This document shows, piece by piece, positions 18,395-28,397 of a DNA stretch of 64,000 nt. Below the pieces are notes generated by a model. That model had not been told where the DNA came from. It ran no database searches and saw nothing but the letters and a program-made list of their open reading frames with translations. Where the stretch lies: positions 1-64,000 of the forward strand of contig JACDGL010000001.1 in assembly GCA_013815385.1 (NCBI GenBank), in the 5' to 3' direction. Numbering within the stretch: position 1 is the stretch's first letter; each line of letters starts with the position of its first letter. The position numbers were made by a program, and so were the translations under genes. This DNA comes from Taibaiella sp. GTDB taxonomy: Bacteria > Bacteroidota > Bacteroidia > Chitinophagales > Chitinophagaceae.

Positions 18395-19636
18395 ATGCGA
18401 ACACTCCTAACTAATATACACCTCCTATGCCAGGTGGAAGGCGAAAACGAAGCAAGGCATATTGTAGCCGGCAAAGCCATGGCAATATTACCCTTTGTTG
18501 AAAATGCATGGCTTCTTATAGAAAATGATTTGATTCACAGTTACGGCACCATGCAGGACATACCCGTAATAGCTGCTGATAAAACTATAGATGCATCCGG
18601 TCGTTTGGTATTACCATCCTGGTGCGATTCACACACCCATTTAGTTTTTGCTGCTTCCCGCGACCAGGAATTTGTAGATCGCATAAAGGGGCTTAGCTAT
18701 GAGGATATTGCGCGCCGTGGCGGAGGAATCTTGAACTCTGCAGCTAAATTGAATGCAATTAGTGAAGACGAATTATACGCGCAAAGTTACCATCGGCTAC
18801 TACAGTTAATAAGTCAGGGTACTGGCGCAATTGAGATAAAAAGCGGTTATGGATTGAGTGTGGAAGGGGAGCTAAAAATGCTTCGGGTAATAAGGAAGTT
18901 AAAAGAAAATATAGCTATACCTATAAAGGCTACCTTATTAGCTGCTCATGCATATCCAATTGATTATAAAGAAGATCATGATGGTTACCTCAACTTAATA
19001 ATAAATCAATTACTACCAATAGTTGCTACAGAAGGGCTGGCTGACTACATGGATGTATTCTGTGAGAAAGGATTTTTCAGCGTATCTGAAACAGACAGAT
19101 TATTGGAGGCCGGGTGGAAGTATGGCCTTAAGCCTAAAATACATGCAAACCAGTTATACTATTCAGGTGGCGTACAGGCTGGGATCAGAAATAACGCTGT
19201 AAGTGTAGATCACCTGGAGTGTGTCGGAGAGGAAGAGATAGCAGCCTTGAAATCAGGAAACACGATCCCTACTCTGCTACCTGCAGCCGCATTTTTCCTG
19301 GGCATCCAATATCAGCCGGCCCGTAAGATAATAGACGCCGGGTTACCCGTGTGCCTTGCCAGCGATTACAATCCGGGCTCATGCCCATCTGGGAATATTC
19401 CTTTATTATTAACTATAGCATGTACCCAATTAAAGATGACACCTGAAGAAGCAATTAATGCGGTAACACTCAATGGAGCCGCTGCAATGGAGCTAGCCAA
19501 TAGCCACGGAACAATAAAAAAGGGCAAAAAGGCTAACCTTATTATTACACGAAAAATGTCTTCGTTTGCACAAATTCCTTATGATTTTGGCAATAATCCT
19601 GTCGAAAAAATGATTTTAAATGGTAAAATCACCTGA
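18395..19636 (+). CDS. hutI: Imidazolonepropionase
   Basis: 413 residues, amidohydrolase superfamily. SHTHLVFAASRDQEF carries the HxH metal ligands; FVDRIKGLSYEDIARRGGGI is diagnostic for HutI; later ligands include AAHAYP, HANQLYY, DHLE and the Asp in LASDYNPGSCPSG. HutI hydrolyses imidazolone-5-propionate to formiminoglutamate in histidine degradation. The other hut genes are not in the window. It starts 26 nt after the ABC permease gene. Confidence 0.95.
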   Translation: MRTLLTNIHLLCQVEGENEARHIVAGKAMAILPFVENAWLLIENDLIHSYGTMQDIPVIAADKTIDASGRLVLPSWCDSHTHLVFAASRDQEFVDRIKGLSYEDIARRGGGILNSAAKLNAISEDELYAQSYHRLLQLISQGTGAIEIKSGYGLSVEGELKMLRVIRKLKENIAIPIKATLLAAHAYPIDYKEDHDGYLNLIINQLLPIVATEGLADYMDVFCEKGFFSVSETDRLLEAGWKYGLKPKIHANQLYYSGGVQAGIRNNAVSVDHLECVGEEEIAALKSGNTIPTLLPAAAFFLGIQYQPARKIIDAGLPVCLASDYNPGSCPSGNIPLLLTIACTQLKMTPEEAINAVTLNGAAAMELANSHGTIKKGKKANLIITRKMSSFAQIPYDFGNNPVEKMILNGKIT

Positions 19637-19667
19637 TTCTAACATTTCGCTTTTCAGGTTTAATGTT

Positions 19668-19676
19668 TACTTTTGC
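19668..19676 (+). promoter_or_regulatory. -7 promoter element of efp
   Basis: TACTTTTGC matches TAnnTTTG plus C, 22 nt ahead of the efp ATG. At the expected -33 spacing stands TTC (19646-19648) rather than TTG. Confidence 0.5.
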
Positions 19677-19697
19677 TCTCCCTTATAACTAAACTTC

Positions 19698-20264
19698 ATG
19701 GCTTCAACAGGAGATATTAAAAATGGCATTATCCTCAAATTAGATGGTAGCCTGTACACAGTAATAGAATTCGGACAGAATAAAACAGCCAGGGCCGCTG
19801 CTAAAGTATGGGCTAAGCTGAAGGGTGTAGATAACAACCGTTCCATAGAGCATACATGGAATTCAGGCGATAATGTCTATCCTGTGCGTGTAGAGCGTCG
19901 CAACTATCAATATCTGTATAAGGATGAAAGTGGTTTTAACCTGATGGATACCAACACTTTTGAGCAGATAATAATGAGCGAATCTGGGATTGACCGTCCT
20001 GACCTTTATAAAGATGGCCAGGAATGCTTCGTACTCGTTAATACAGAAACAGAATTACCGATGAGTGTTGAGTTACCACCCAACGTTAATCTTAGGGTTA
20101 CTTATTCTGAGCCCGGAATGAAAGGCGATACCGCCACCCGTACTTTGAAACCTGCCACAGTGGAGACCGGCGCTACAGTAATGGTTCCATTGTTTGTAAA
20201 CAATGATGAATTAATAAAGGTAGATAGCAAGACCGGCGCCTATGTAGAGCGCGTAAAGGAATAG
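19698..20264 (+). CDS. efp: Elongation factor P, Arg32-tip variant
   Basis: 188 residues, the normal EF-P length with three beta-barrel domains and the C-terminal [22 protein letters not shown] signature. EF-P relieves ribosome stalling at polyproline. The domain I loop, where most bacteria have a KPGKG-type sequence with a modified Lys34, reads [15 protein letters not shown], so the tip residue is Arg32. This lines up with the Arg32 EF-Ps of Pseudomonas and Shewanella (NKSGRNAAVVKMKLK in my memory), which are rhamnosylated by EarP. No earP-like gene is adjacent, though dTDP-sugar genes lie 2 kb downstream. It leads an efp-accB-accC cluster. Confidence 0.95.
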   Translation: MASTGDIKNGIILKLDGSLYTVIEFGQNKTARAAAKVWAKLKGVDNNRSIEHTWNSGDNVYPVRVERRNYQYLYKDESGFNLMDTNTFEQIIMSESGIDRPDLYKDGQECFVLVNTETELPMSVELPPNVNLRVTYSEPGMKGDTATRTLKPATVETGATVMVPLFVNNDELIKVDSKTGAYVERVKE

Positions 20265-20298
20265 TTATTTATTCATTCACCTCATTAAAAACTTCCAC

Positions 20299-20787
20299 AT
20301 GGAGTTCAAACAGATACAGGAATTGATCAAAGCGATCAATAAATCAAATATAAGCGAGCTGAGTGTAGAAGAAGGTGACTTCAAGATTACCATTAAGCAA
20401 CAGGCCAGCGATACACAATTTGTTACAGTACACCAGCCTATGCAGGCTATGCCAATGCAACAATCTGCACCACAGCAGGCTATTTCTGCTCCGCAACCAC
20501 AGGCTCCTTCACAAGCACCGGCAGTTGCAAGTGCCCCCGCTGACAATGCAACTACTATCAAGTCCCCTATGATTGGTACATTCTATCGCAGTTCCTCTCC
20601 TGATAAGCCTTTGTTTGTTAATGTGGGTGATGAAGTAAAGCCTGGTGATGTGCTTTGTATTATAGAGGCAATGAAATTATTTAATGAGATAGAATGTGAA
20701 GTAAGCGGGCGCATTGTAAAAGTATTGATTGATGATGCGTCACCAGTTGAATACGACCAACCCTTATTCCTGGTAGAGCCAGCATAA
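20299..20787 (+). CDS. accB: Biotin carboxyl carrier protein of acetyl-CoA carboxylase
   Basis: 162 residues. An N-terminal segment typical of AccB (about 1-40), a flexible Gln/Ala/Pro-rich linker (about 45-80) and a biotinyl domain (about 85-162) with the biotinylation site EAMKL at Lys126. It carries carboxybiotin between AccC and AccA/AccD in the first step of fatty-acid synthesis. 34 nt follow efp and 79 nt precede accC. Confidence 0.96.
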   Translation: MEFKQIQELIKAINKSNISELSVEEGDFKITIKQQASDTQFVTVHQPMQAMPMQQSAPQQAISAPQPQAPSQAPAVASAPADNATTIKSPMIGTFYRSSSPDKPLFVNVGDEVKPGDVLCIIEAMKLFNEIECEVSGRIVKVLIDDASPVEYDQPLFLVEPA

Positions 20788-20866
20788 TCATTATAAATAG
20801 TGTATCGGCAATTCGACAATTAGTTCATAAAACTGTTGTCTGATTGCCTTTTTTTAAATAAAATTT

Positions 20867-22204
20867 ATGTTTAAAAAAATACTTATAGCTAATCGCGGCG
20901 AGATAGCCCTTCGCATAATACGAACCTGTCGCGAGATGGGCATTCGTACAGTAGCGGTCTATTCTACCGGCGATAAAGACAGCCTTCATGTACGTTTTGC
21001 TGATGAAGCCGTTTGTATAGGTAAGGCCCAAAGCAGCGATTCATACCTGAATATCCCACACATAATGGCGGCTGCAGAAATTACTAATGCAGATGCCATT
21101 CATCCTGGTTATGGCTTTCTTGCCGAAAACGCGAATTTCGCAGAGATATGTGCGCAGTATAATATAAAATTTATTGGACCAACTCCTGAAATGATCAGGC
21201 GTATGGGTGATAAAATGACGGCCAAGGAAACCATGATAAAGGCTGGTGTACCGGTAATTCCTGGTTCCGCAGGTTTGCTGGAAAGTGTAGAAGAGGCTAA
21301 AAAACTGGCTAAAGAAATGGGCTATCCCGTTATCCTCAAGGCTACCGCAGGTGGTGGTGGTAAGGGTATGCGTGTAGTTTGGGAAGATATTGAAGTAGAA
21401 AAGGCATATGACAATGCAAAGGCCGAAGCCGCTGCATCATTTAAGAATGATGGTATCTATATGGAAAAATTTGTGGAAGAGCCACGCCATATAGAGATCC
21501 AGATTGCAGGCGATCAGTTTGGTACTGTTTGCCATATGAGTGAGCGCGACTGCTCTATTCAGCGCAGGCACCAGAAACTGGTAGAGGAATCCCCATCACC
21601 CTTTATGACACCCGAATTACGCCAGCGCATGGGTGAAGCTGCTATTAAGGCCGCATCCGCTATTAATTATGAGAGCATTGGTACAATAGAATTTCTGGTA
21701 GATAAGCACAGAAATTTCTATTTTATGGAGATGAATACCCGTATCCAGGTAGAGCATGGCGTTACAGAAGAAGTCATTACGTTCGATCTGGTTAAGGAAC
21801 AAATAAAGATAGCTGCAGGCGTACCTATTAGCGGGCGCAACTACGAGCCGGTAATGCATGCTATCGAATGCCGTATCAATGCCGAAGACCCATATAACGA
21901 CTTCCGCCCAAGCCCGGGCAGGATAACCGTGCTCCACACGCCTGGTGGGCATGGCGTTAGAGTAGATTCACATATATATGCGGGTTATGTTATACCCCCA
22001 TATTACGATTCTATGATAGCGAAGATCATTACTGTGGCACAAACACGGGAAGAAGCTATTAATACAATGGAAAGGGCCCTTAGCGAGTATGTAATTGAGG
22101 GCGTAAAGACAACTATTCCCTTTCATATACAGTTAATGAAGAACGAAGAATTCAGGAAAGGGAATTTTACCACTAAGTTTATAGAATCATTTAAATTGGT
22201 TTAG
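20867..22204 (+). CDS. accC: Biotin carboxylase, acetyl-CoA carboxylase subunit
   Basis: 445 residues, the standard AccC length with no fused domains. N-terminal [20 protein letters not shown], the glycine-rich ATP-grasp loop [14 protein letters not shown], the [19 protein letters not shown] block and the catalytic [18 protein letters not shown] segment are present. It carboxylates biotin on AccB using ATP and bicarbonate. A palindromic terminator follows at 22221-22257. accD is at 43784; accA is not in the window. Confidence 0.97.
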   Translation: MFKKILIANRGEIALRIIRTCREMGIRTVAVYSTGDKDSLHVRFADEAVCIGKAQSSDSYLNIPHIMAAAEITNADAIHPGYGFLAENANFAEICAQYNIKFIGPTPEMIRRMGDKMTAKETMIKAGVPVIPGSAGLLESVEEAKKLAKEMGYPVILKATAGGGGKGMRVVWEDIEVEKAYDNAKAEAAASFKNDGIYMEKFVEEPRHIEIQIAGDQFGTVCHMSERDCSIQRRHQKLVEESPSPFMTPELRQRMGEAAIKAASAINYESIGTIEFLVDKHRNFYFMEMNTRIQVEHGVTEEVITFDLVKEQIKIAAGVPISGRNYEPVMHAIECRINAEDPYNDFRPSPGRITVLHTPGGHGVRVDSHIYAGYVIPPYYDSMIAKIITVAQTREEAINTMERALSEYVIEGVKTTIPFHIQLMKNEEFRKGNFTTKFIESFKLV

Positions 22205-22220
22205 CAGATACTTTTAAATA

Positions 22221-22257
22221 AATAATATGGCGGGGATATCCCCGCCATGTTATTTTT
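22221..22257 (+). terminator. Terminator after accC
   Basis: A perfect 22-nt palindrome (ATGGCGGGGATATCCCCGCCAT, written here in two halves: ATGGCGGGGAT and ATCCCCGCCAT), extended by AT pairs, is followed by TTATTTTT. It closes the efp-accB-accC unit. Confidence 0.85.
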
Positions 22258-22318
22258 AGCGGCTTTTTATCGAAATAACAATTGCATCGCTCTGTTATAC
22301 GGCTTTGATATTTTCACC

Positions 22319-22327
22319 TATTTTCGC
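22319..22327 (+). promoter_or_regulatory. -7-like element immediately before rfbB
   Basis: TATTTTCGC resembles TAnnTTTG with one mismatch and lies only 4 nt from the ATG at 22331, so a transcript from it would be leaderless or nearly so. Confidence 0.35.
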
Positions 22328-22330
22328 ACC

Positions 22331-23386
22331 ATGCAGAAAACCTTGCTCATAACAGGAGGTGCAGGCTTTATAGGCTCACACGTCGTACGCCTCTTTGTGC
22401 TTCAGTATCCTGATTATCATATTATCAATCTGGATTCGCTTACCTATGCAGGCAACCTTGAAAACCTGAAGGATATAGAAGATCGTCCAAATTACACTTT
22501 TGTTAAGGCAGATATTACGGACGAGCAAGCTATGTACGATCTCTTTGGCAAATACAATTTTGACGGAGTAATACATTTAGCAGCAGAAAGCCATGTAGAT
22601 AGGTCTATTACAGATCCGAATGCATTTATTGAAACCAACGTAATGGGCACTGCCAATTTATTAAATGCTGCCCGAACAGCCTGGAAAAATGACTTTACTA
22701 ACAAGCGCTTCTACCACGTATCTACCGATGAAGTATATGGCTCATTAGGGGCCGAGGGCTTCTTCCTCGAGACTACTCCATACGATCCTCAATCACCTTA
22801 CTCTGCTTCCAAGGCTGCCTCAGATCATCTGGTTCGTGCCTATGGCAATACATATCATCTTCCATTTGTTATAAGCAATTGTTCTAACAATTACGGGCCT
22901 AATCAGTTTCCTGAGAAGTTGATTCCCCTCTTTTTTAATAACATAAAAAATAACAAACCATTACCGGTTTATGGCGATGGCAAGTACACCCGCGATTGGC
23001 TGTATGTTGTAGACCATGCACATGCTATAGATAAAGTATACCACAATGGCAAAAATGGAGAAACATACAATATAGGCGGCTTTAATGAATGGCAAAATAT
23101 AGAATTGATAAAGCTGTTGTGTGAAAAGATGGATCACAAACTCGGTCGCACTCCAGGTGCTTCAGCGGGTTTGATCAGCTATATCAAAGACCGTCCCGGT
23201 CACGACCGGCGCTATGCAATAGATGCTACCAAGATCAATAAGGAATTGGGTTGGGCTCCTTCTGTAACATTCGAAGAAGGTCTCTCACAGACAATAGACT
23301 GGTACCTCAAAAACGAAGAATGGCTGGATCATGTTACATCAGGCAACTACCAGAACTATTATCAGGAACAATACACAAACAATTAG
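22331..23386 (+). CDS. rfbB: dTDP-glucose 4,6-dehydratase
   Basis: 351 residues from ATG 22331; a longer frame from 22247 adds residues that overlap the terminator and lack family features. Rossmann motif [13 protein letters not shown], catalytic STDEVYG and YSASK, and the nucleotide-sugar block [19 protein letters not shown] mark an extended SDR of the RmlB type. It converts dTDP-glucose to dTDP-4-keto-6-deoxyglucose, precursor of rhamnose and other deoxysugars for surface polysaccharide. rfbA begins 1 nt downstream; rfbC and rfbD are not present here. Confidence 0.95.
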   Translation: MQKTLLITGGAGFIGSHVVRLFVLQYPDYHIINLDSLTYAGNLENLKDIEDRPNYTFVKADITDEQAMYDLFGKYNFDGVIHLAAESHVDRSITDPNAFIETNVMGTANLLNAARTAWKNDFTNKRFYHVSTDEVYGSLGAEGFFLETTPYDPQSPYSASKAASDHLVRAYGNTYHLPFVISNCSNNYGPNQFPEKLIPLFFNNIKNNKPLPVYGDGKYTRDWLYVVDHAHAIDKVYHNGKNGETYNIGGFNEWQNIELIKLLCEKMDHKLGRTPGASAGLISYIKDRPGHDRRYAIDATKINKELGWAPSVTFEEGLSQTIDWYLKNEEWLDHVTSGNYQNYYQEQYTNN

Positions 23387-23387
23387 C

Positions 23388-24251
23388 ATGAAAGGGATAA
23401 TACTAGCCGGCGGCTCTGGCACACGCCTCTATCCGTTAACTATTGCAGTTAGCAAACAACTGATGCCGGTATATGACAAGCCAATGATATATTATCCTTT
23501 GTCTACTCTTATGCTGGCAGGGATTAATGAAATATTGATAATTACCACACCCGAAGACCAGCCTGCATTTACAAAGTTATTAGGTGATGGCCGTCAGTTA
23601 GGTTGTCGTTTTGAATATGTGGTGCAACCCAAACCAGATGGCCTGGCGCAGGCATTTATCCTTGGTGCCGACTTTATAGGCACTGATTCTGTTGCACTCG
23701 TATTAGGAGATAATATCTTTTATGGCTCGGGCATGGGTGCTATACTTAGAAATAAAGCTAATGTAAATGGAGCCACAGTATTTGCTTATCAAGTACTTGA
23801 TCCTGAGCGATATGGAGTTGTTGAATTCAATAAAGAGTTCAAAGCATTGAGCATTGAAGAAAAACCCTTAAAGCCTAAATCAAACTATGCAGTACCGGGC
23901 CTTTATTTCTATGATAATGAGGTAGTTGCAATTGCCAAAGCAATTAAACCCTCCCCTCGTGGCGAACTGGAAATAACAGATATTAACCGAACATATCTGG
24001 AGAATGGGAAGCTGGAAGTTGGTGTGCTGGACAGAGGCACAGCCTGGCTGGATACAGGTACATTCGACTCATTGATACAGGCCGGTCAGTTTATAGAAGT
24101 TATAGAAAAGCGCCAGGGGCTTAAAGTAGGTTGTATAGAAGAAATAGCTTGGCGCAATGGATGGATAGACAATGAGCAGTTGAGCAAGCAGGCTGAGATA
24201 TATGCTAAAAGTGGTTATGGCACATACCTTAAAAACCTGTTGAATAATTGA
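23388..24251 (+). CDS. rfbA: Glucose-1-phosphate thymidylyltransferase
   Basis: 287 residues from ATG 23388, one base after the rfbB stop. [18 protein letters not shown] is the nucleotidyltransferase signature; [19 protein letters not shown] and [10 protein letters not shown] are RmlA blocks. The enzyme makes dTDP-glucose from dTTP and glucose-1-phosphate, supplying rfbB. A terminator follows at 24295-24321, so the operon has two genes. Confidence 0.96.
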   Translation: MKGIILAGGSGTRLYPLTIAVSKQLMPVYDKPMIYYPLSTLMLAGINEILIITTPEDQPAFTKLLGDGRQLGCRFEYVVQPKPDGLAQAFILGADFIGTDSVALVLGDNIFYGSGMGAILRNKANVNGATVFAYQVLDPERYGVVEFNKEFKALSIEEKPLKPKSNYAVPGLYFYDNEVVAIAKAIKPSPRGELEITDINRTYLENGKLEVGVLDRGTAWLDTGTFDSLIQAGQFIEVIEKRQGLKVGCIEEIAWRNGWIDNEQLSKQAEIYAKSGYGTYLKNLLNN

Positions 24252-24294
24252 CTGTCTTATAACCATACAAGTTAAATAACTGATTTATCTTCGC

Positions 24295-24321
24295 AACCCG
24301 CTCAGAAATGCTGCGGGTTTT
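24295..24321 (+). terminator. Terminator after rfbA
   Basis: AACCCGC and GCGGGTT pair around an 11-nt loop, followed by TTTAT. Moderate strength. Confidence 0.6.
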
Positions 24322-24373
24322 ATATTCAAATAGCAGTAACATTTTTGAATTTGGTTTAGGATCTTGAATTGTA

Positions 24374-24979
24374 ATGATGAATAATATTATGTTTTGGCTG
24401 CAACCTTTTATTGCAGCATTTACAGGCTGGTTTACTACATGGATCGCAATATTCATGCTTTTTCACCCACGCAAACCGAAGCGCTTTCTTGGCATTACCA
24501 TACAGGGTATTTTTCCAAAGCGCCAGAAACAATTTGCAGCTAAACTTGGGGGGGTAGTTGCTAATGAACTGCTCCACTTCAACGAAATAGCTACACACAT
24601 CAAAGACCCGGCACAATTAGCCAGTGTAAGGCCATCTATAGAAGAGCATATAGATAGCTTCCTGAATGTAAAGCTGAAAGAAAAGCTCCCTGTCATCTCT
24701 ATGTTTGTAGGCGAGGGCACCCTCCAGAAAATAAAAGAAGGGTTAATGGAAGAAATCGACCTTTTGTTACCTGAGGTGATTGGCAATTATGTAAATAATC
24801 TAAGTAGCAAAATAGATATTGAAAAGATGGTGACCGACAAAGTGGCCAACTTCTCTTCTGATAAGCTGGAAGATGTGTTAGAAAGTGTCATGAGTAAGGA
24901 GTTCCGCTTTATAGAGGTCATTGGAGGTGTTTTAGGTTTTGTAATAGGGCTAATTCAAATGGGGTTGTCATTTATATGA
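24374..24979 (+). CDS. DUF445 family membrane protein
   Basis: 201 residues. A hydrophobic N-terminus (about 5-30) with the DUF445 start pattern GWFTTWIAIFMLFHP, then a long helical, charged region (about 60-175), then a C-terminal transmembrane helix (GGVLGFVIGLIQMGLSFI). DUF445/YheB-like proteins are membrane-anchored with a role that is not well established. Other members are about twice this length, so it is a short form. Single gene. Confidence 0.8.
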   Translation: MMNNIMFWLQPFIAAFTGWFTTWIAIFMLFHPRKPKRFLGITIQGIFPKRQKQFAAKLGGVVANELLHFNEIATHIKDPAQLASVRPSIEEHIDSFLNVKLKEKLPVISMFVGEGTLQKIKEGLMEEIDLLLPEVIGNYVNNLSSKIDIEKMVTDKVANFSSDKLEDVLESVMSKEFRFIEVIGGVLGFVIGLIQMGLSFI

Positions 24980-24994
24980 TTTATACTGCCTTTA

Positions 24995-25025
24995 TTGCAA
25001 AAGCATAGCAATGTTGTAAATTTGT
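24995..25025 (+). promoter_or_regulatory. Promoter of the hmgA gene
   Basis: TTG at 24995-24997 and TAAATTTG at 25017-25024 are 19 nt apart, an exact consensus fit, 18 nt ahead of the ATG at 25043. Confidence 0.75.
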
Positions 25026-25042
25026 TCAAACATATATAGAGG

Positions 25043-26203
25043 ATGCCACATTATTATTCGTTGGGCAGTATTCCGCACAAACGCCATACACAATTCCGTA
25101 AACCCGATGGCAGTTTATATTCCGAACAGCTATTCAGTACTGAAGGATTTTCATCCAACTCTTCTTTACTTTACCACCTGCACCCTCCTACCAAAATTAT
25201 TAAGGCAGGTGACCCAATCGATGTTTCTCCTAAAGCAGCTACTGAAAATATATTAAAACACCGCAGCTTCAAAGGCTTTCACATTGCCCCCGAGGTGGAC
25301 TATCTGAAAAGCAGAAAGACCGTTTTATTTAATAATGATGTTCAGTTGACCCTCGCCGCGCCCACAAAAGGTCTTACAGACGAGGTGTTTTATAAAAATG
25401 CTGATGCTGACGAATTACTTTTTATCCATGAAGGCACGGGCACATTGTATACACAATATGGCCAGCTATCCTTTGGCTATGGCGACTATGTGGTAATACC
25501 ACGCGGTACCATTTACCAGGTAAATTTTGATACGCCGGATAATCGTCTTTTTATTATCGAATCGTTTAGCCCTGTTGTATTCCCCAAACGGTACCTCAGT
25601 AAGAACGGGCAGCTTCTGGAAAATTCTCCTTACTGTGAGCGCGATCTCCGTAAGCCTCAAAACCTCCAAACTATTGACAGAAAAGGCGAGTTCCTGTTAC
25701 AAATAAAAAAGAAAGGGTTCCTCTACCCAATATGGTATGGTACCCATCCTTTTGATGTTATAGGCTGGGATGGGTGTGAGTATCCTTACATTCTTAGCAT
25801 CCATGATTTTGAGCCTATTACCGGCCGTGTGCATCAACCACCACCGGTACACCAGACGTTTGATGCCCGCAATTTTGTTATCTGTTCCTTTGTACCACGC
25901 TTATTCGATTACCATCCACTATCAGTTCCTGCGCCATATAATCATAGCAATATAGATAGCGATGAGGTATTGTATTATGTTGACGGTGATTTTATGAGCC
26001 GCAAGCACGTGGAGCGCGGCATGATCACATTGCATCCTGCCGGCATCCCACACGGGCCACACCCCGGCACAGTTGAGAAAAGCATTGGCGCAAAGGAAAC
26101 TAAAGAATTGGCAGTAATGGTGGATACTTTCCATCCTTTGAAGCTGACCAATGATGCCATAGCAGTAGAAGATGACAGCTACATAATAAGCTGGATAGAG
26201 TAA
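25043..26203 (+). CDS. hmgA: Homogentisate 1,2-dioxygenase
   Basis: 386 residues, cupin-fold iron dioxygenase. MPHYYSLGSIPHKRHTQFR and EQLFSTEGFSSNSSLLYH are the N-terminal family blocks; HQPPPVHQTFDARNFVICSF and GIPHGPHPGTVE carry the C-terminal metal-binding histidines and glutamate region. It opens the ring of homogentisate to maleylacetoacetate in phenylalanine/tyrosine degradation. It is slightly shorter than the proteobacterial enzyme, as usual in Bacteroidota. hppD follows after 36 nt. Confidence 0.94.
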   Translation: MPHYYSLGSIPHKRHTQFRKPDGSLYSEQLFSTEGFSSNSSLLYHLHPPTKIIKAGDPIDVSPKAATENILKHRSFKGFHIAPEVDYLKSRKTVLFNNDVQLTLAAPTKGLTDEVFYKNADADELLFIHEGTGTLYTQYGQLSFGYGDYVVIPRGTIYQVNFDTPDNRLFIIESFSPVVFPKRYLSKNGQLLENSPYCERDLRKPQNLQTIDRKGEFLLQIKKKGFLYPIWYGTHPFDVIGWDGCEYPYILSIHDFEPITGRVHQPPPVHQTFDARNFVICSFVPRLFDYHPLSVPAPYNHSNIDSDEVLYYVDGDFMSRKHVERGMITLHPAGIPHGPHPGTVEKSIGAKETKELAVMVDTFHPLKLTNDAIAVEDDSYIISWIE

Positions 26204-26239
26204 CGATTATAAACATTAAACACTAGCAAATATAGATAT

Positions 26240-27370
26240 ATGGAAACATTGACCACCAGCCAGAAAATGCGTACAGCCAAGGATTTCCTTCCTATCAATG
26301 GCACAGATCATATTGAAATGTATGTAGGCAATGCAAAGCAGGCTGCCCATTATTACAAAACAGCGTTTGGCTTTCAGTCCCTGGCGTATGCAGGCCCCGA
26401 AACAGGCGTGCGCGATGTAGCCAGTTATGTGTTACAGCAAGGCAAGATACGCCTCGTGCTCACTACCCCATTACTTTCTACTAATCCTATATCAGAGCAT
26501 ATATTCAAGCATGGTGATGGGGTAAAGATCATCGCATTATGGGTTGATGACGCTTACAAAGCTTTTGAGGAAACTACTGCACGCGGTGGCAAAGTTTACA
26601 TGGAGCCAAAGACTATAAAAGATGAAAATGGCGAAGTGCGCATGAGTGGTATATACACCTATGGTGAAACGATCCATCTGTTCATTGAGCGCAAAAACTA
26701 TACAGGTCTATTCCTGCCAGGGTACCAGTCATGGAAGAGCGAATACAATCCATCCGATGCTGGCCTGCTTTATATAGATCATTGCGTAGGCAATGTGGGT
26801 TGGAACAGGATGAATGATACCGTAAAATGGTACGAGGATGTAATGGGCTTTGTGAATATCCTGTCTTTTGACGACAAGCAGATCAATACAGAATACTCAG
26901 CCCTTATGAGTAAGGTAATGAGTAACGGAAATGGGTATGTGAAATTCCCTATCAATGAGCCTGCTGAAGGAAAGAAGAAATCACAGATCGAGGAATATCT
27001 TACCTTTTATGAGGGCGAAGGCGTACAGCACGTAGCTATAGCTACCAATGATATCGTTAAAACAGTAAGGGAACTTAAATCCAGAGGAGTTGAATTTCTT
27101 AGCCCGCCGCCCAATGCATACTATGAAGATCTTCTTGGCCGTGTGGGTAAGATAGATGAGGATTTGGTGCCACTGCAGGAGTTAGGAATACTGGTAGACT
27201 GTGATGAAGAAGGATATCTTCTCCAGATATTCACTAAGCCGGTAGAGGATCGCCCGACATTGTTTTTTGAGATCATCCAGCGCAAAGGCGCACAAAGCTT
27301 TGGTGCAGGTAACTTTAAAGCACTGTTCGAATCAATGGAAAGGGAACAGGCAAAACGGGGTAATCTTTAG
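26240..27370 (+). CDS. hppD: 4-hydroxyphenylpyruvate dioxygenase
   Basis: 376 residues, two VOC-type domains. The N-terminal domain starts NGTDHIEMYVGNAKQAAHYY; the C-terminal domain carries the iron ligands His (DHCVGNV), His (GVQHVAIAT) and Glu (TLFFEIIQRKG), with QIFTKPVEDRPT preceding the last. It turns 4-hydroxyphenylpyruvate into homogentisate, the substrate of the enzyme encoded just upstream. Together they form a tyrosine-degradation operon. Fumarylacetoacetase and maleylacetoacetate isomerase genes are not in the window. Confidence 0.95.
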   Translation: METLTTSQKMRTAKDFLPINGTDHIEMYVGNAKQAAHYYKTAFGFQSLAYAGPETGVRDVASYVLQQGKIRLVLTTPLLSTNPISEHIFKHGDGVKIIALWVDDAYKAFEETTARGGKVYMEPKTIKDENGEVRMSGIYTYGETIHLFIERKNYTGLFLPGYQSWKSEYNPSDAGLLYIDHCVGNVGWNRMNDTVKWYEDVMGFVNILSFDDKQINTEYSALMSKVMSNGNGYVKFPINEPAEGKKKSQIEEYLTFYEGEGVQHVAIATNDIVKTVRELKSRGVEFLSPPPNAYYEDLLGRVGKIDEDLVPLQELGILVDCDEEGYLLQIFTKPVEDRPTLFFEIIQRKGAQSFGAGNFKALFESMEREQAKRGNL

Positions 27371-27431
27371 AATTATTTTTATATATTGTTAAAATGCTTC
27401 ATTAATGGGGCATTTTACATTTATAAGATAC

Positions 27432-27459
27432 TTGTATTTTTTTTGATTGCTATATTTGC
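27432..27459 (+). promoter_or_regulatory. Possible promoter of the L,D-transpeptidase gene
   Basis: TATATTTG followed by C at 27451-27459 matches the -7 box; TTG at 27432-27434 is 16 nt away, one short of the usual range. It sits downstream of the in-frame ATG at 27447 and supports the start at 27483. Confidence 0.45.
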
Positions 27460-27482
27460 TATACTCTGTATTATATACTGTT

Positions 27483-28268
27483 ATGAAAATAAGACTTCTG
27501 GCCTGTACGCTATTGCTTGCTTTGCTTTGTATCTCCGCCGCTTCTTTTGCTCAGGGTGTAGACGATGATGAGACCACTTTTAAAAATTTCCAGCTATCGT
27601 GTACTCGCGTTTCACAGGCATGGGGTAAGTATAATGATACGCTGAGAAAAGAATTTGAGAAAAAGGGAATCACGTATCCCGCTCATGACATTTACCTGCG
27701 TGTTTTCAAATCTCAGAACGAGATGGAGCTTTGGGCGCGCAACAATCCATCAAGTGAGTACAAGCTTATTAAGTCAATGCGCATCTGCGCCTTATCTGGT
27801 ATTCTGGGGCCTAAGCGCATAGAAGGCGATCGCCAGGTACCGGAGGGTTCTTATTTCATAGAAGACTTTAATCCTAAGAGCGATTTCTATCTTTCCTTGC
27901 TGCTCAATTATCCCAATTATTCAGATATGGTAATGGGTGGCAAGCAAAAACTGGGTGGCGATATCTACATACATGGCGGTTGTGTTACCGTTGGCTGCAT
28001 GCCTATGACCGATGAAGTAATACAGCAGCTATATGTTATATGCCTCAATGCCAAATTCAATGGTGAGGAGTATATACCCATACAGATATATCCTACCCGT
28101 TTCGATAAGGGTGGTCTTAATTTCCTGGGCAGGGAGTATGGCAAGGACGAGGCCAAACAAAAATTCTGGGTCAATCTTAAATCCGGCTACGATTATTTTG
28201 AGAAGTATCACAAACTCCTGCCGGTTATGTACACCCCTGATGGAAAGTACGTTTTCAGTAACAACTAG
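27483..28268 (+). CDS. L,D-transpeptidase (YkuD) family protein
   Basis: 261 residues from ATG 27483, with a signal peptide (about 1-23, ending ASFAQG). A YkuD-type catalytic motif is visible: IHGGCVTVGCMPM with His164 and the expected catalytic Cys172. Such periplasmic enzymes form 3-3 cross-links in peptidoglycan or attach proteins to it. The 'LKSMRICALSGILGPKRIEGDRQ' type region before it belongs to the Bacteroidota version often called murein L,D-transpeptidase catalytic domain protein. Single gene. Confidence 0.85.
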   Translation: MKIRLLACTLLLALLCISAASFAQGVDDDETTFKNFQLSCTRVSQAWGKYNDTLRKEFEKKGITYPAHDIYLRVFKSQNEMELWARNNPSSEYKLIKSMRICALSGILGPKRIEGDRQVPEGSYFIEDFNPKSDFYLSLLLNYPNYSDMVMGGKQKLGGDIYIHGGCVTVGCMPMTDEVIQQLYVICLNAKFNGEEYIPIQIYPTRFDKGGLNFLGREYGKDEAKQKFWVNLKSGYDYFEKYHKLLPVMYTPDGKYVFSNN

Positions 28269-28397
28269 CCAGCTAATAGAATACAGCACTAAATGCCCCT
28301 TCACACACCTCGGCATGAGTAACATCACGCCTTTAGGAGCAGGGGATTAATACTATATACCTTAATTTCACGTTGATACATACGATAGTAGATTTTT

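Noticed and set aside
27386-27568. Short plus-strand frame before the L,D-transpeptidase gene
   Set aside because: Overlaps the signal peptide region in another frame and the promoter; composition is noise-like.
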